Assembly (NCBI GenBank): GCA_945890645.1
Contig: CAMDCV010000013.1
Location: 29,384 to 93,383, forward strand
Length of the DNA: 64,000 nt
Direction: 5' to 3'
DNA from: Akkermansia muciniphila
GTDB taxonomy: Bacteria; Verrucomicrobiota; Verrucomicrobiia; Verrucomicrobiales; Akkermansiaceae
Shown: piece by piece, positions 27,215-36,216 of the stretch
Position numbering within the stretch: the stretch's first letter is position 1
Layout of the letters: each line of letters starts with the position of its first letter
Position numbers and translations under genes: made by a program
The notes under the pieces: model-generated
Told to the model about the DNA's origin: nothing
Seen by the model: the letters and a program-made list of their open reading frames with translations, nothing else
Database searches by the model: none

Positions 27215-28108
27215 ATGAAACGATCCATTACCAGCTTGCTTTTCTTGTTAGCCATTGCCGCTCAGGGGCAGGAAACTCCCAAGGATCCGAAAAACCGTCC
27301 GCTTGAGCGGGGAGGGGATAAAATGAAGGCCATGGAGTTTTGGAAGAATGCCGATACAAATCATGACCAAAAGCTTTCTAAAGAGGAATTCGTGCAGTTG
27401 CCGCGGATATCGCCATTGCCCGCTGAAAAGCAGGATAAGCTTTTTACGCATCTCGACAAGGATCAGAATGGCACTCTGGAGCCTCTGGAAATGCTTCCGA
27501 AAGGCGGCCCAAATCCTCCCGACGGCATGGTGGATGGGGAAGTGAGGCACCGTCCCATTCCGCGCATTTCAGAAATGGACTTGGATAATGACCGCAAAAT
27601 CACCTACGAGGAGTTCGTCAAATCCACGATGCTGAATAAGTTGCCAGAGGAGCGCCGCAGAAAGATTTTCGATAAGATGGATCGCAATAGCGACGGTGTG
27701 CTCAGTCCTGATGACGGACCCCCGCCTGGTCAAGGCATGCGTCGTCCAGAGGATAAACCAGATGGTCGTCCAAACCCACGTCCTGATGGTCGCCCGCCAC
27801 GCCAACCTGGCCATCCAGAAGTTCCTAACACCGCACGCGGCTTTGAGGGCATCGATGCCAATCAAGACAAGTCCATCGACTTTTCGGAATTTCAAAAATC
27901 AGCGCTTGCCCAACGCATGGGTGAAGACGCGCAAGAAGATCTATTCGAGGCTATCGATACCAACCAAGATCTGAAAATTGACAACCAAGAGTGGCTGAAG
28001 CAAAGCGATAAACCGAAGGTCGCTCCGCAAAAACCGCGCGATGGAACAACTCTTCCGAAACAAGATTCCAAAGACCAAGAAGAGATGATGATGGAAGAGG
28101 GGATCTGA
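27215..28108 (+). CDS. secreted EF-hand protein
   Basis: Starting at ATG 27215 the protein has 297 residues and a signal peptide (MKRSITSLLFLLAIAAQGQ). Six EF-hand-like loops are visible: DTNHDQKLSKEE, DKDQNGTLEPLE, DLDNDRKITYEE, DRNSDGVLSPDD, DANQDKSIDFSE and DTNQDLKIDNQE. They are arranged as pairs around a Pro/Arg/Gly-rich linker (about residues 178-208). The protein should bind calcium outside the cytoplasm. It lies 85 bp before lptD on the same strand. Its role is unknown. Confidence 0.88.
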   Translation: MKRSITSLLFLLAIAAQGQETPKDPKNRPLERGGDKMKAMEFWKNADTNHDQKLSKEEFVQLPRISPLPAEKQDKLFTHLDKDQNGTLEPLEMLPKGGPNPPDGMVDGEVRHRPIPRISEMDLDNDRKITYEEFVKSTMLNKLPEERRRKIFDKMDRNSDGVLSPDDGPPPGQGMRRPEDKPDGRPNPRPDGRPPRQPGHPEVPNTARGFEGIDANQDKSIDFSEFQKSALAQRMGEDAQEDLFEAIDTNQDLKIDNQEWLKQSDKPKVAPQKPRDGTTLPKQDSKDQEEMMMEEGI

Positions 28109-28193
28109 CTTGTTGCGTTCCTTGATGCGCGCACCGCTTTGCGGAATTCTTCCTTTACAACATAGGGAGAAAAGCCAGAATCGCCACACTCTC

Positions 28194-30668
28194 ATGCACT
28201 TGTTTCAGCGCTTATGCTTGTTGCTTTTTTTGTTTCCTTTGTCGGCTCAGGAAGAGGAACTTCTGCCGCCTAAGGCAGTTACTCCACCAGCGCCAGTGGA
28301 GATTCCTCCGGTAGCTTCCCGGCCTGACTTGCCTCCCGCGAATCCGCAAGAAATGAATACCGAGATGCCCGAGGGGGTGGACATCGCCATCAAGGGTAAA
28401 ATTACCCCAGTCGAAGGCAATCTGAAAAAATTTCTCGTTTCCGGTCCCATCGAATTGAAAACCAACCGTGGCGAGGAGGTCTTCGCCGATCGTGCGGAAC
28501 TCGATCTCGAGGCAGCCACCTATACGTTGGTCGGAAACGTTAGTGTGTTCAGTGGTCCGATGATCCAACGCGGTGATCGGGTGGTGTACGATCTCAAAAC
28601 GAAAAAATTGAATACGGAAGGATTGAGTGTCAGCTATGATCCGATCATTTTGGAGGCGGGTAATTTCTCCATGTCGGAAGATGAGAATGGCGAGCGCATT
28701 TTCACCGGAACCAATGCCGGTATAACGACGGATGACGTACAGTCTCCGCATTATTGGTTACGCGCTGATCGCACGACTGTATATCCCGGCGATAAAATTG
28801 TTTTTAACGACCTAAAGCTGTATGTGGGAGAGACTCCGGTATTCTGGTTGCCGTATTTGAGTCAGCCATTGAACGCTGACCTTGGTTATCGGATTTTGCC
28901 GGGTGGCCGTACGAACTGGGGCGTGTTTGTTTTGCAAAGCTATGGCATCATGCTCGGCGGTGGCGACGACAGCATTCTCGGTTCTGATAAACCATGGCTG
29001 CTATCGCGTTGGCATTTTGACATGCGCTCACGTCGTGGTCTTGCGGGCGGAGTCGATTTGTTTGATACACGGATTAAAGATAACGTGAATCTCGGCTGGA
29101 TGAAATTCTACTACGCCGATGACATGCAGCCCGATGTAGGGCGCTCTGGTATTCCGCGGGGTCCAGTCGATCCATCACGCTACCGTGCTGAATTCCAGTA
29201 TCGCATTCCTCTTCAGTGGGATGATTCACTCAATGATGATGCTGAGTATGCGCTCAATTACGATTTGCATATCTTGAGCGATAATCATTTCCTCGAAGAC
29301 TTTGACCCGCGATTTTATCGCAACAACGCGCAGCCGGATAATACGATTTTCCTTACGCGTCGCACGGAAACCTCGTTGCTTACGGGACTGGCGCGGCTGC
29401 GCTTGAACGATTTCTATCGTGCAGATAGCCGCTCTCCTGAAATTTCGTTTGATCAAATTCGTCGTCCGCTCTTTGGCTCATCGATTTTGCATGAAGGGAG
29501 CACATCGTTTGGCGTGTTAGAGGAAAACATGGCCGACCCCACTCGTGATACTTTGTTAGATCCTTTGCTTACGCTTCCTGACGGTGATCCTGAGTTGCCG
29601 CGACTCTACTCGCAGGTGAGTCGTTACGAGCAATTGTTGATTCAACAAATGCGCGACCTACCACCGGGAGACCCACGCTATGATTCGCTCTATCGGCAAT
29701 TGACAAATCCGGAATTCGTTCGCTTTCATACCTATCAAGAACTTTCAAAGCAGATCACACTCGGTGATTGGCTGCATCTTACGCCTCACATCGGCGCCGG
29801 CTATAGTCGTTACTTTAATGTCGGCGGTCCCGCCGATGATGAAGGTCGTACCATATTTTCGCTTGGCATGGAAGCTTCCATGAAGTTCCACAAAAACTAT
29901 CCTGATATGGAAATCAAAAGCCTAGGACTACGCGGTATGCGTCATACGCTACAGCCGTATGCCAATTGGTCCTATGTTTCCACCACGGATCTCGGCAATG
30001 ATTTTCCCTCGATCGATCGCATGACATTTTCGACACGCCCTGTGCCAATCAATGTGGGTCGTTTCGTTGCGATCGATGATCTGGAAAATTGGAATCTGGT
30101 GCGTCTTGGTGTGAGAAATCGCTTGGTAACACAGCGTAATGGGGGTTCTCATGAGTGGCTTTTCATGGACACCTATCTTGACAGTTACGTGGAAGATCCA
30201 GAGTTGGATCGTGAGTTTTCCAATCTTTACAATGATATCAGTTGGTCGCCGCTGCCATGGTTGGCCGTAAATTTCCAGACACAATTTCCGATCATCAACA
30301 GCGGTTCGGGATACAGTGAGTTCACCACCGGTTTGCGCTTCATGCCCACACCGGATTTAGAATTTTCTGTGGAGCAAAGTACGCTCAACAATCACCCGTA
30401 TTTGATCGATTCCAATCGTGTGCACATTAAAGCCTACAACCGCTTTAATGAAAATTGGGGAATGGGCATGTTACAGCAGTGGGAGTTCGATGACGGCACA
30501 CTGGAGTTAGAGCAATACACTCTGCACCGCAATTACCAGAATTGGATTGTCAGTGCGGGCATTACCCACCGCAACAACCGCACTCGTGATGAATACGGCT
30601 TCATGGTGAACTTCACCTTGAAAGATTTCCCTGACGTATCAGTGCCGTTTAAGATCGATGCCGAGTAA
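28194..30668 (+). CDS. lptD: LptD-like LPS-assembly outer-membrane protein
   Basis: Starting at ATG 28194 the product has 824 residues with a signal peptide (MHLFQRLCLLLFLFPLSAQ). The N-terminal OstA-like beta-jellyroll is visible as GPIELKTNRGEEVFADRAEL, AATYTLVGNVSV and GDRVVYDLKTKKLNTEG. It is followed by the LptD barrel, with YPGDKIVFNDLKLYVGETPV and WLPYLSQPLN, and a long beta-strand-rich C-terminal region ending in an acidic residue. In the family, LptD inserts lipopolysaccharide into the outer leaflet. This supports a true outer membrane. LptE and the other Lpt genes are not seen here. Confidence 0.85.
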   Translation: MHLFQRLCLLLFLFPLSAQEEELLPPKAVTPPAPVEIPPVASRPDLPPANPQEMNTEMPEGVDIAIKGKITPVEGNLKKFLVSGPIELKTNRGEEVFADRAELDLEAATYTLVGNVSVFSGPMIQRGDRVVYDLKTKKLNTEGLSVSYDPIILEAGNFSMSEDENGERIFTGTNAGITTDDVQSPHYWLRADRTTVYPGDKIVFNDLKLYVGETPVFWLPYLSQPLNADLGYRILPGGRTNWGVFVLQSYGIMLGGGDDSILGSDKPWLLSRWHFDMRSRRGLAGGVDLFDTRIKDNVNLGWMKFYYADDMQPDVGRSGIPRGPVDPSRYRAEFQYRIPLQWDDSLNDDAEYALNYDLHILSDNHFLEDFDPRFYRNNAQPDNTIFLTRRTETSLLTGLARLRLNDFYRADSRSPEISFDQIRRPLFGSSILHEGSTSFGVLEENMADPTRDTLLDPLLTLPDGDPELPRLYSQVSRYEQLLIQQMRDLPPGDPRYDSLYRQLTNPEFVRFHTYQELSKQITLGDWLHLTPHIGAGYSRYFNVGGPADDEGRTIFSLGMEASMKFHKNYPDMEIKSLGLRGMRHTLQPYANWSYVSTTDLGNDFPSIDRMTFSTRPVPINVGRFVAIDDLENWNLVRLGVRNRLVTQRNGGSHEWLFMDTYLDSYVEDPELDREFSNLYNDISWSPLPWLAVNFQTQFPIINSGSGYSEFTTGLRFMPTPDLEFSVEQSTLNNHPYLIDSNRVHIKAYNRFNENWGMGMLQQWEFDDGTLELEQYTLHRNYQNWIVSAGITHRNNRTRDEYGFMVNFTLKDFPDVSVPFKIDAE

Positions 30669-30678
30669 CGCTGGCCGC

Positions 30679-31833
30679 TTACTTGCGACCGCGGCGCACC
30701 TTGCGCGCAAATTTGACCATCGCTTCTTCCTGTTCCTCAATGCGCTGCACCAAAGCTAGCTGCGTGCGGCAGCGGTCAAGGTTGTGACCCACTCGTTGCG
30801 TTTTGAAATAAATGTCGCCTTCGAGATAATCTGTTAGAAAGCGAATGCCGATTTCTAATGTTATGAGTTTACCAGAAAACGCTAGATGATCGACTTCGAT
30901 ATCGTTGATAAAATCACCAGCAGAATCCAAATAGCCTTCAACGAGTGCCTCATACATGGGCATGCGCATTTGCACTTTAGTAAGATCGATTTCATCCTCT
31001 TCCGCAGGACTGGTCGCTGTGCGAACTAAGTCACCAAAGTCGTAAAGCGATAGCCCCGGCATGACAGTATCGAGATCGATCACACACACGGCCTCGTCTG
31101 TCTCGGCATCAATCATCACGTTGTTGATCTTTGTATCGTTGTGCGTGACGCGCGTGGGGATTTTTCCTTCCGCATGCAAATCTAACAGTTTTCCGGTGAT
31201 GGCTCCGCGTTGCTGGATGAATTCAAATTCCGCGCGCACGGAGGCAAGCCGACCACAGGGATCGAGCGCTGCTACTTCTGTTAATCGTTCGAAACGACGC
31301 GGTGTATTGTGGAAATCGGGAATCGTCTCTTCCAATTCGCCGGGTGGCAAGTCGCTCACGAGATCTTGGAATGATCCAAAGGCACGTGCTGCTTGGTAAG
31401 CTTGGCGCGTGTTTTCAACGACATCATAAGTTTGGCAGCCCTCAATATAATTGTAGCAGCGCCAGATGCCGCCATTAGGGCCCTCAACCCAGAAGCGACC
31501 TCCGCGACCGGGGTAAAGGTTCAGCGTTTGTCCTCCCAGGTCTTTTTTTACTCGCAGCACTTTCCAGTTAATGTGTCGCGTTACGCATTCGACATTGCGC
31601 ATGACAGCGAGAGGATTTTTGAAAACATTTTGGTTGATGCGTTGGAGGATATAGCGATGGCGACTGGCATCGGGAGATTCATAAGTTGCCATGTAAGTCG
31701 TATTGATGTGACCGCTTTCGATTTCATGGCCCTCGACAAATTCCCCTTGGATTGCGAATTGATTGCCGATGTGGGAAATCGCCGACAAAATTTCAGCGGA
31801 GACAGCTTTAATGGGTGTTACTGTAGGAACCAT
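30679..31833 (-). CDS. NahK-like aminosugar 1-kinase (APH fold)
   Basis: 384 residues from ATG 31833; the frame is open 19 codons further. The sequence follows the N-acetylhexosamine 1-kinase (NahK) branch of the aminoglycoside phosphotransferase fold: GHINTTYMA, RYILQRINQNVFKNP, RCYNYIEGCQTYD, the catalytic loop THNDTKINNVM (Asp base, Asn metal ligand), and VIDLDTVMPGLSLYDFGDLVRTA (metal-binding Asp). It would use ATP to phosphorylate N-acetylglucosamine or N-acetylgalactosamine at C1 in the cytoplasm. The substrate is inferred from the family. It stands alone between two plus-strand units. Confidence 0.8.
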   Translation of the reverse strand: MVPTVTPIKAVSAEILSAISHIGNQFAIQGEFVEGHEIESGHINTTYMATYESPDASRHRYILQRINQNVFKNPLAVMRNVECVTRHINWKVLRVKKDLGGQTLNLYPGRGGRFWVEGPNGGIWRCYNYIEGCQTYDVVENTRQAYQAARAFGSFQDLVSDLPPGELEETIPDFHNTPRRFERLTEVAALDPCGRLASVRAEFEFIQQRGAITGKLLDLHAEGKIPTRVTHNDTKINNVMIDAETDEAVCVIDLDTVMPGLSLYDFGDLVRTATSPAEEDEIDLTKVQMRMPMYEALVEGYLDSAGDFINDIEVDHLAFSGKLITLEIGIRFLTDYLEGDIYFKTQRVGHNLDRCRTQLALVQRIEEQEEAMVKFARKVRRGRK

Positions 31834-32040
31834 GGAGATTAGAAAATGTTTCCGAGTCCTTAAGAAAAAATGTGCGAGTATGCAACGCAAATCGCGCGAC
31901 TGGCAGTCGAGTCTCTGAGGTCAGGATTCATAACATCTGCATCCGAGACAGATCGAATTTATCATTAGAATTTTTTAGAGCATTGCAAATTCAAGCACAG
32001 TACAGAATTTTTCTGGAAAATCCGGCCATTATACTGCGTA

Positions 32041-33780
32041 ATGAGCTTCATGCGCTTTGTTGTCTCCTCCCTGCCACTTGCTCTGGCTGCAGCACTTTTA
32101 TCTCACTCGCCTCTCTTCGCACAGCCGCAAGCGGGTCAAGAAATCACCCTTCCTGGTGACGCCTTTGCGAAGCTCGATACCTTCGAAAGCGTTAACCTGG
32201 AAGATGCGGATAAGCGTTATAAAGCCGGTGACTATCAAGGAGCTTACGCTGCCTACAAAGCCTTCTCCTTCGAATTCGCTAAAAGCGCGGCCCTGCCTTA
32301 CGTTCTTCTGCGTCAGGGACGTTGTCTCCACAAACTCGACAAACGCAACAACGCTATCAAAGCTTACCAAGACGTTGTCGATTATTTTCCCGATGCCATT
32401 TCCTACGCCGCCGCAGCTCTCTACTATATCGGCGAGTGCCACGGCCAAAATGGTGAGACAGAAAAGCAAACCGCCGTCTGGGCGCGGCTCGTAAAGGATG
32501 ATGGCTACGTCACCCAACCCAACTCCGGGACCGCGCTCGTTTACCTCAGCGCCGCCATGGAAAAACTCGGCAAATTCGAGGAAGCTACCGAATACCAATG
32601 GCGCACCGCTGTCGCTTTCTTAAAGTCCAATCCCAATGCTGCGAAAGCGGCCCGCGAAGCCGTTCTGAAGCACTACGTTACTCGCAGCCCGAACCACGAA
32701 AAACTCAAAGAGTTCTACATCGCCGCCAGCGGCTTTAACGGTGATGGTCGCAACACGGACAAACCCGAGGAAGATACCCGCTACTGGACCACCATTTTCA
32801 CAACAGTCCTCAATACACCTTCCGAAACCCGTGAAGCCGCCGCCGCTTATTGGACCGCAAAAATCGCCGACCGCTTTCCCGAAAACGACGACCTCCGCCT
32901 CCTGGCCATCAACGCCACCGTCGTCCACGAAAAAGACTCTGCCGGATGGGTCGCACGCATGGAAAAACAATTTGCCCTAAAGCCTGCAACCATCGAGCGA
33001 CTCCTCCAATTTGCTGGCAATTTCAAGGCCGATCCTAAACAACGCTCCGCATTCTTTACAAAACACAGCGCCGCTCTTCTCCCCACCTTGAAGCCCGCGC
33101 AACTCATGGACCTGATCGCAAAGCTTAACCAGCATCTACAGATGCATGAGGAAGCCCAGACCGTCCTAAGAACGATCCGCACCGACACACTCGCCGATGC
33201 TGAAATTCAGCGTTTCGCCCTCCTCGCCGGCCAATACCAAACTGAGGAAGACGTACTCCGCCATATTGGACGAATCAAGAACCCCCTTCTCGCCACCAAA
33301 ACGCGCTTCGATTACTATCTTTCCAAGAGTCACAGGAATCCACCATTCATGGAAAAAGCTCTTATCGAAATTCCCGAGCTCGCCAAATCCCCGCAATACG
33401 CCGACGGCCTCACTTGGACTAAAGCCACCCTCCTCCAAAATCTCGGCCGCCACCAAGAAGCCATTGAAGCCTACCGCGCTGCCAATAAACAACCCGACTC
33501 CACTTGGGAAATCGCGCAGTGCCTCGTGGCGATGAAACAATACGACCAAGCCATCAAAACGATCACAGAACTCGAATCCCTCGGTGGCCCCATCGCTTCC
33601 AGAGCCAGTCTCGAAGTCGCAAACATCTACAAAATTTCTGGCGACAAAGCCCGCGAAGTCAACCAACTCCGCACCGTCCTGCGCCGTTACCCGAAAACCG
33701 GCGAGTCCGGAGCCGCGCATGACCGCCTCGAAAGCTACGGCGTCGCCCTCGTTGGTGGCGAAGCAGAGGCAGAAAAATAA
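32041..33780 (+). CDS. secreted TPR protein (first gene of the ExbB/ExbD cluster)
   Basis: A 579-residue protein with a signal peptide (MRFVVSSLPLALAAALLSH, cut after LFAQ). The mature part is helical with TPR-type units, the clearest being ADKRYKAGDYQGAYAAYKAF, RQGRCLHKLDKRNNAIKAYQDV and LQNLGRHQEAIEAYRAAN. It is probably a periplasmic scaffold. It opens the 27-kb plus-strand run, 60 bp before the next TPR gene. Codons become strongly C-ending compared with the genes before it. A TATACT box lies at 32030-32035, very close to the ATG, without a clear -35. Confidence 0.8.
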   Translation: MSFMRFVVSSLPLALAAALLSHSPLFAQPQAGQEITLPGDAFAKLDTFESVNLEDADKRYKAGDYQGAYAAYKAFSFEFAKSAALPYVLLRQGRCLHKLDKRNNAIKAYQDVVDYFPDAISYAAAALYYIGECHGQNGETEKQTAVWARLVKDDGYVTQPNSGTALVYLSAAMEKLGKFEEATEYQWRTAVAFLKSNPNAAKAAREAVLKHYVTRSPNHEKLKEFYIAASGFNGDGRNTDKPEEDTRYWTTIFTTVLNTPSETREAAAAYWTAKIADRFPENDDLRLLAINATVVHEKDSAGWVARMEKQFALKPATIERLLQFAGNFKADPKQRSAFFTKHSAALLPTLKPAQLMDLIAKLNQHLQMHEEAQTVLRTIRTDTLADAEIQRFALLAGQYQTEEDVLRHIGRIKNPLLATKTRFDYYLSKSHRNPPFMEKALIEIPELAKSPQYADGLTWTKATLLQNLGRHQEAIEAYRAANKQPDSTWEIAQCLVAMKQYDQAIKTITELESLGGPIASRASLEVANIYKISGDKAREVNQLRTVLRRYPKTGESGAAHDRLESYGVALVGGEAEAEK

Positions 33781-33840
33781 CCACCCTCTCTAGAAAGAAC
33801 GCACTTCATCTAACAGTATCAGCCCCGCTCCCATATCGGC

Positions 33841-36159
33841 ATGAAATTTCCCCACTCGTCATTCTCCCGCGCCTCCTTAGCACTTGCATTGTCCGCATCG
33901 CTATTCCCTCTCATTAACGCCCAAGAAGAGGTAGCCCCCGCACCAGAGCGTCCGCGCGCTGCTGGCGAATTAGACCCGCAGGCGAAGCACCTTTTCGATA
34001 AAGCCATGGAGCTCATGGACTACAAGCAGCACGAGCGCGGCCTCGCCATGCTGAACTCTATCGTCCGCGACAATCAGGGCAACATCCTCGCCCACCGCGC
34101 TCACATGGCCATGGGTAAGCATTTCCTCGAACAGCGTGCCACGGCCGACGCGCTCAACCACTTTATGCTTCTTACGCGCGTTCTCGCCCCAGTGCCCGGC
34201 GAGAAACAGACCGAGGACGAAATCGCCCTTTATCAGGAGTCCCTTTTTCAATCCGGTTTCACCCAATACACAGCGGGCCAATACGCTGCCGCCTTCCCGA
34301 TGTTCCGACGCCTCACGGAAGTTGCTGGGAAAACTACTTGGGCAAACCAAGCCTACTTCTATATCGGCATGAGCCACTACCACATGGGGAATTGGAACAA
34401 GGCCATCGACTCCCTCTCGCTTGTTGGCACCGAAGTCGCAGATACCGCTGCTGATGACCTCGGACGCATCGAAATCGGCCAACGCTTTTACGCGAAAATT
34501 GTTGATGCCGACGTCCCCGTCATGCGCAAGCTCGACCAGCCCGTGCAGGCCAGCGTGAAAGTTAGCAGCGGCGATACCGAAATCATCACCGGCGTCCCCG
34601 TTCCCGGGAAAACCGATGAAATGCTTGCCTCTGCACCCACAGCCCTAGGCTCCGCCAAACCAAATGACGGAGTGCTCCAAATGGTCGGCGGCGACACCCT
34701 CGAAGTGACCTACCTCGACGACAGCACACTCGATGGCCAGAAAGGCGTGCCCCGCACCGGCAAAGTCCGCGCCGTCAGCACCGGTACCGTAGGTTTCTAC
34801 CTTGGCGACAACTCCACGCCTGCCTACATTGCCTACCCCGGCCAGCCCCAAGTTGTCATGCTTCGCGATGCCGATCTTGACACCTCGCCCGCCGCTGAAT
34901 CGATCACACTCACTGTGAAGTCCCTCTTCAAAACCGAAGAAAAGGCAGCCGCCGAAGGCGATGAGCTCTTGGATATCTTCGCTCTCAAGGACGACGAAAA
35001 AGATAAGTGGATCGAGCGTGACAGTATCACCGTCACCCTAACGGAAACCGCCGATGGTACAGAAATCCGCAGCGGCGTTTTCCTTGGAAAAATCCCACTC
35101 GCCCCTCTAGCCGAAGGAGTCGAACCTACAACAAAAGACAACATTCTCCACACCGCCGAGCTTGACGAACTCTCCATATCTTACACCGACAAAGTCCACC
35201 TCTATGGCGACGATGCCCGCGATTCGGAAACCCGCATTAAGGTCTCAGGTTCAGTGAACTCTGGTGTCACCGCTGATCAATACGTCGTGTTTGAGGAACT
35301 TCTCAAAGCGCGCAAAGGCTCCGTCGAAGCCGAAGCTCTCGTCGGCCTTGGTTCTATTTATAAAGACATGGGTCTCGACCTCCGTGCTTCCGAACGTGCC
35401 AACGAAGCCCTTGATAAAATTGATCCTATCATCGTGAACCGTGCAAAGCTTCCCGGTGATCTCGTCGAGCAAGCTTTTAAACTGAAATGGGAAAGCGAGC
35501 TCTTGAAAAACGATTTCACCTCTGCGATGGCCACTTGCCTCGCTTTTAATCGTCTTTACCCCGAGTCCGTCCTCGCCGACCAGGCGCTCATGACTCTCGG
35601 ACGTAGCCTCGCCGACCGCGGCGAATACAAGCAAGCCACCGAAGTTTATGGTCGCGTTCTCGAACTCGAAAATCCCATCTCCGCCGCCGAGGCGCAGTTC
35701 CGCATTGGTGAAGTCCTCGCCAAGGAGGCCGAAGCCCTTACCGCTGCCGCCGATGAGCACAATAGCAAGTGGGGTAAGGCCGGCCTCAACAAAGCCACAG
35801 CCCTGCAAACCCGCATGAGCCCGGCCATTAACGCGTACCGCAAAACCTACCAGACCTACCCCGAAAGCTCCTTCGCCGCCGAAGCCCTTGGTCGCGTCGT
35901 GCGTCACTATGTCGAGACTGACAGTTTCGCCCAGGCAGCCGGCTTGTTAGAGAGCGTCTTTGCCGAATACCCAGATGCCGCTTTCCTCGATGAAATGCTG
36001 CTGCTCTGGGCGAACGTTGCCTTTCGCATGGACGACACCGCCACCGCTAAGGCGAAACTCCAGCAACTTCTCTTTGACTACCCCACCAGTCAATACGTGG
36101 CCGAAGCCCGCAAACGCCTTGCCGGTCTCGAAGGAGAAAAAGAAACCAAAGAAGAATAA
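33841..36159 (+). CDS. secreted TPR protein with Ig-like insert
   Basis: A 772-residue protein with a signal peptide (SLALALSASLFPLINAQ). TPR-like helices at about residues 40-215 are followed by a beta-rich central part (about 220-470). This contains an acidic Asp-rich Ig-like segment (MLRDADLDTSPAAESITLTV ... IRSGVFLGKI) of the same type as the repeats in the two giant proteins downstream. Helical TPR units follow to the end. It is probably a periplasmic or surface partner of the giant proteins and shares a transcript with them. Function is unknown. Confidence 0.75.
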   Translation: MKFPHSSFSRASLALALSASLFPLINAQEEVAPAPERPRAAGELDPQAKHLFDKAMELMDYKQHERGLAMLNSIVRDNQGNILAHRAHMAMGKHFLEQRATADALNHFMLLTRVLAPVPGEKQTEDEIALYQESLFQSGFTQYTAGQYAAAFPMFRRLTEVAGKTTWANQAYFYIGMSHYHMGNWNKAIDSLSLVGTEVADTAADDLGRIEIGQRFYAKIVDADVPVMRKLDQPVQASVKVSSGDTEIITGVPVPGKTDEMLASAPTALGSAKPNDGVLQMVGGDTLEVTYLDDSTLDGQKGVPRTGKVRAVSTGTVGFYLGDNSTPAYIAYPGQPQVVMLRDADLDTSPAAESITLTVKSLFKTEEKAAAEGDELLDIFALKDDEKDKWIERDSITVTLTETADGTEIRSGVFLGKIPLAPLAEGVEPTTKDNILHTAELDELSISYTDKVHLYGDDARDSETRIKVSGSVNSGVTADQYVVFEELLKARKGSVEAEALVGLGSIYKDMGLDLRASERANEALDKIDPIIVNRAKLPGDLVEQAFKLKWESELLKNDFTSAMATCLAFNRLYPESVLADQALMTLGRSLADRGEYKQATEVYGRVLELENPISAAEAQFRIGEVLAKEAEALTAAADEHNSKWGKAGLNKATALQTRMSPAINAYRKTYQTYPESSFAAEALGRVVRHYVETDSFAQAAGLLESVFAEYPDAAFLDEMLLLWANVAFRMDDTATAKAKLQQLLFDYPTSQYVAEARKRLAGLEGEKETKEE

Positions 36160-36216
36160 ACCCCTCACAAAAGCACCATCACCCCTCAACCTTTCGTGTA
36201 TTTCGTGGTTAATCCA

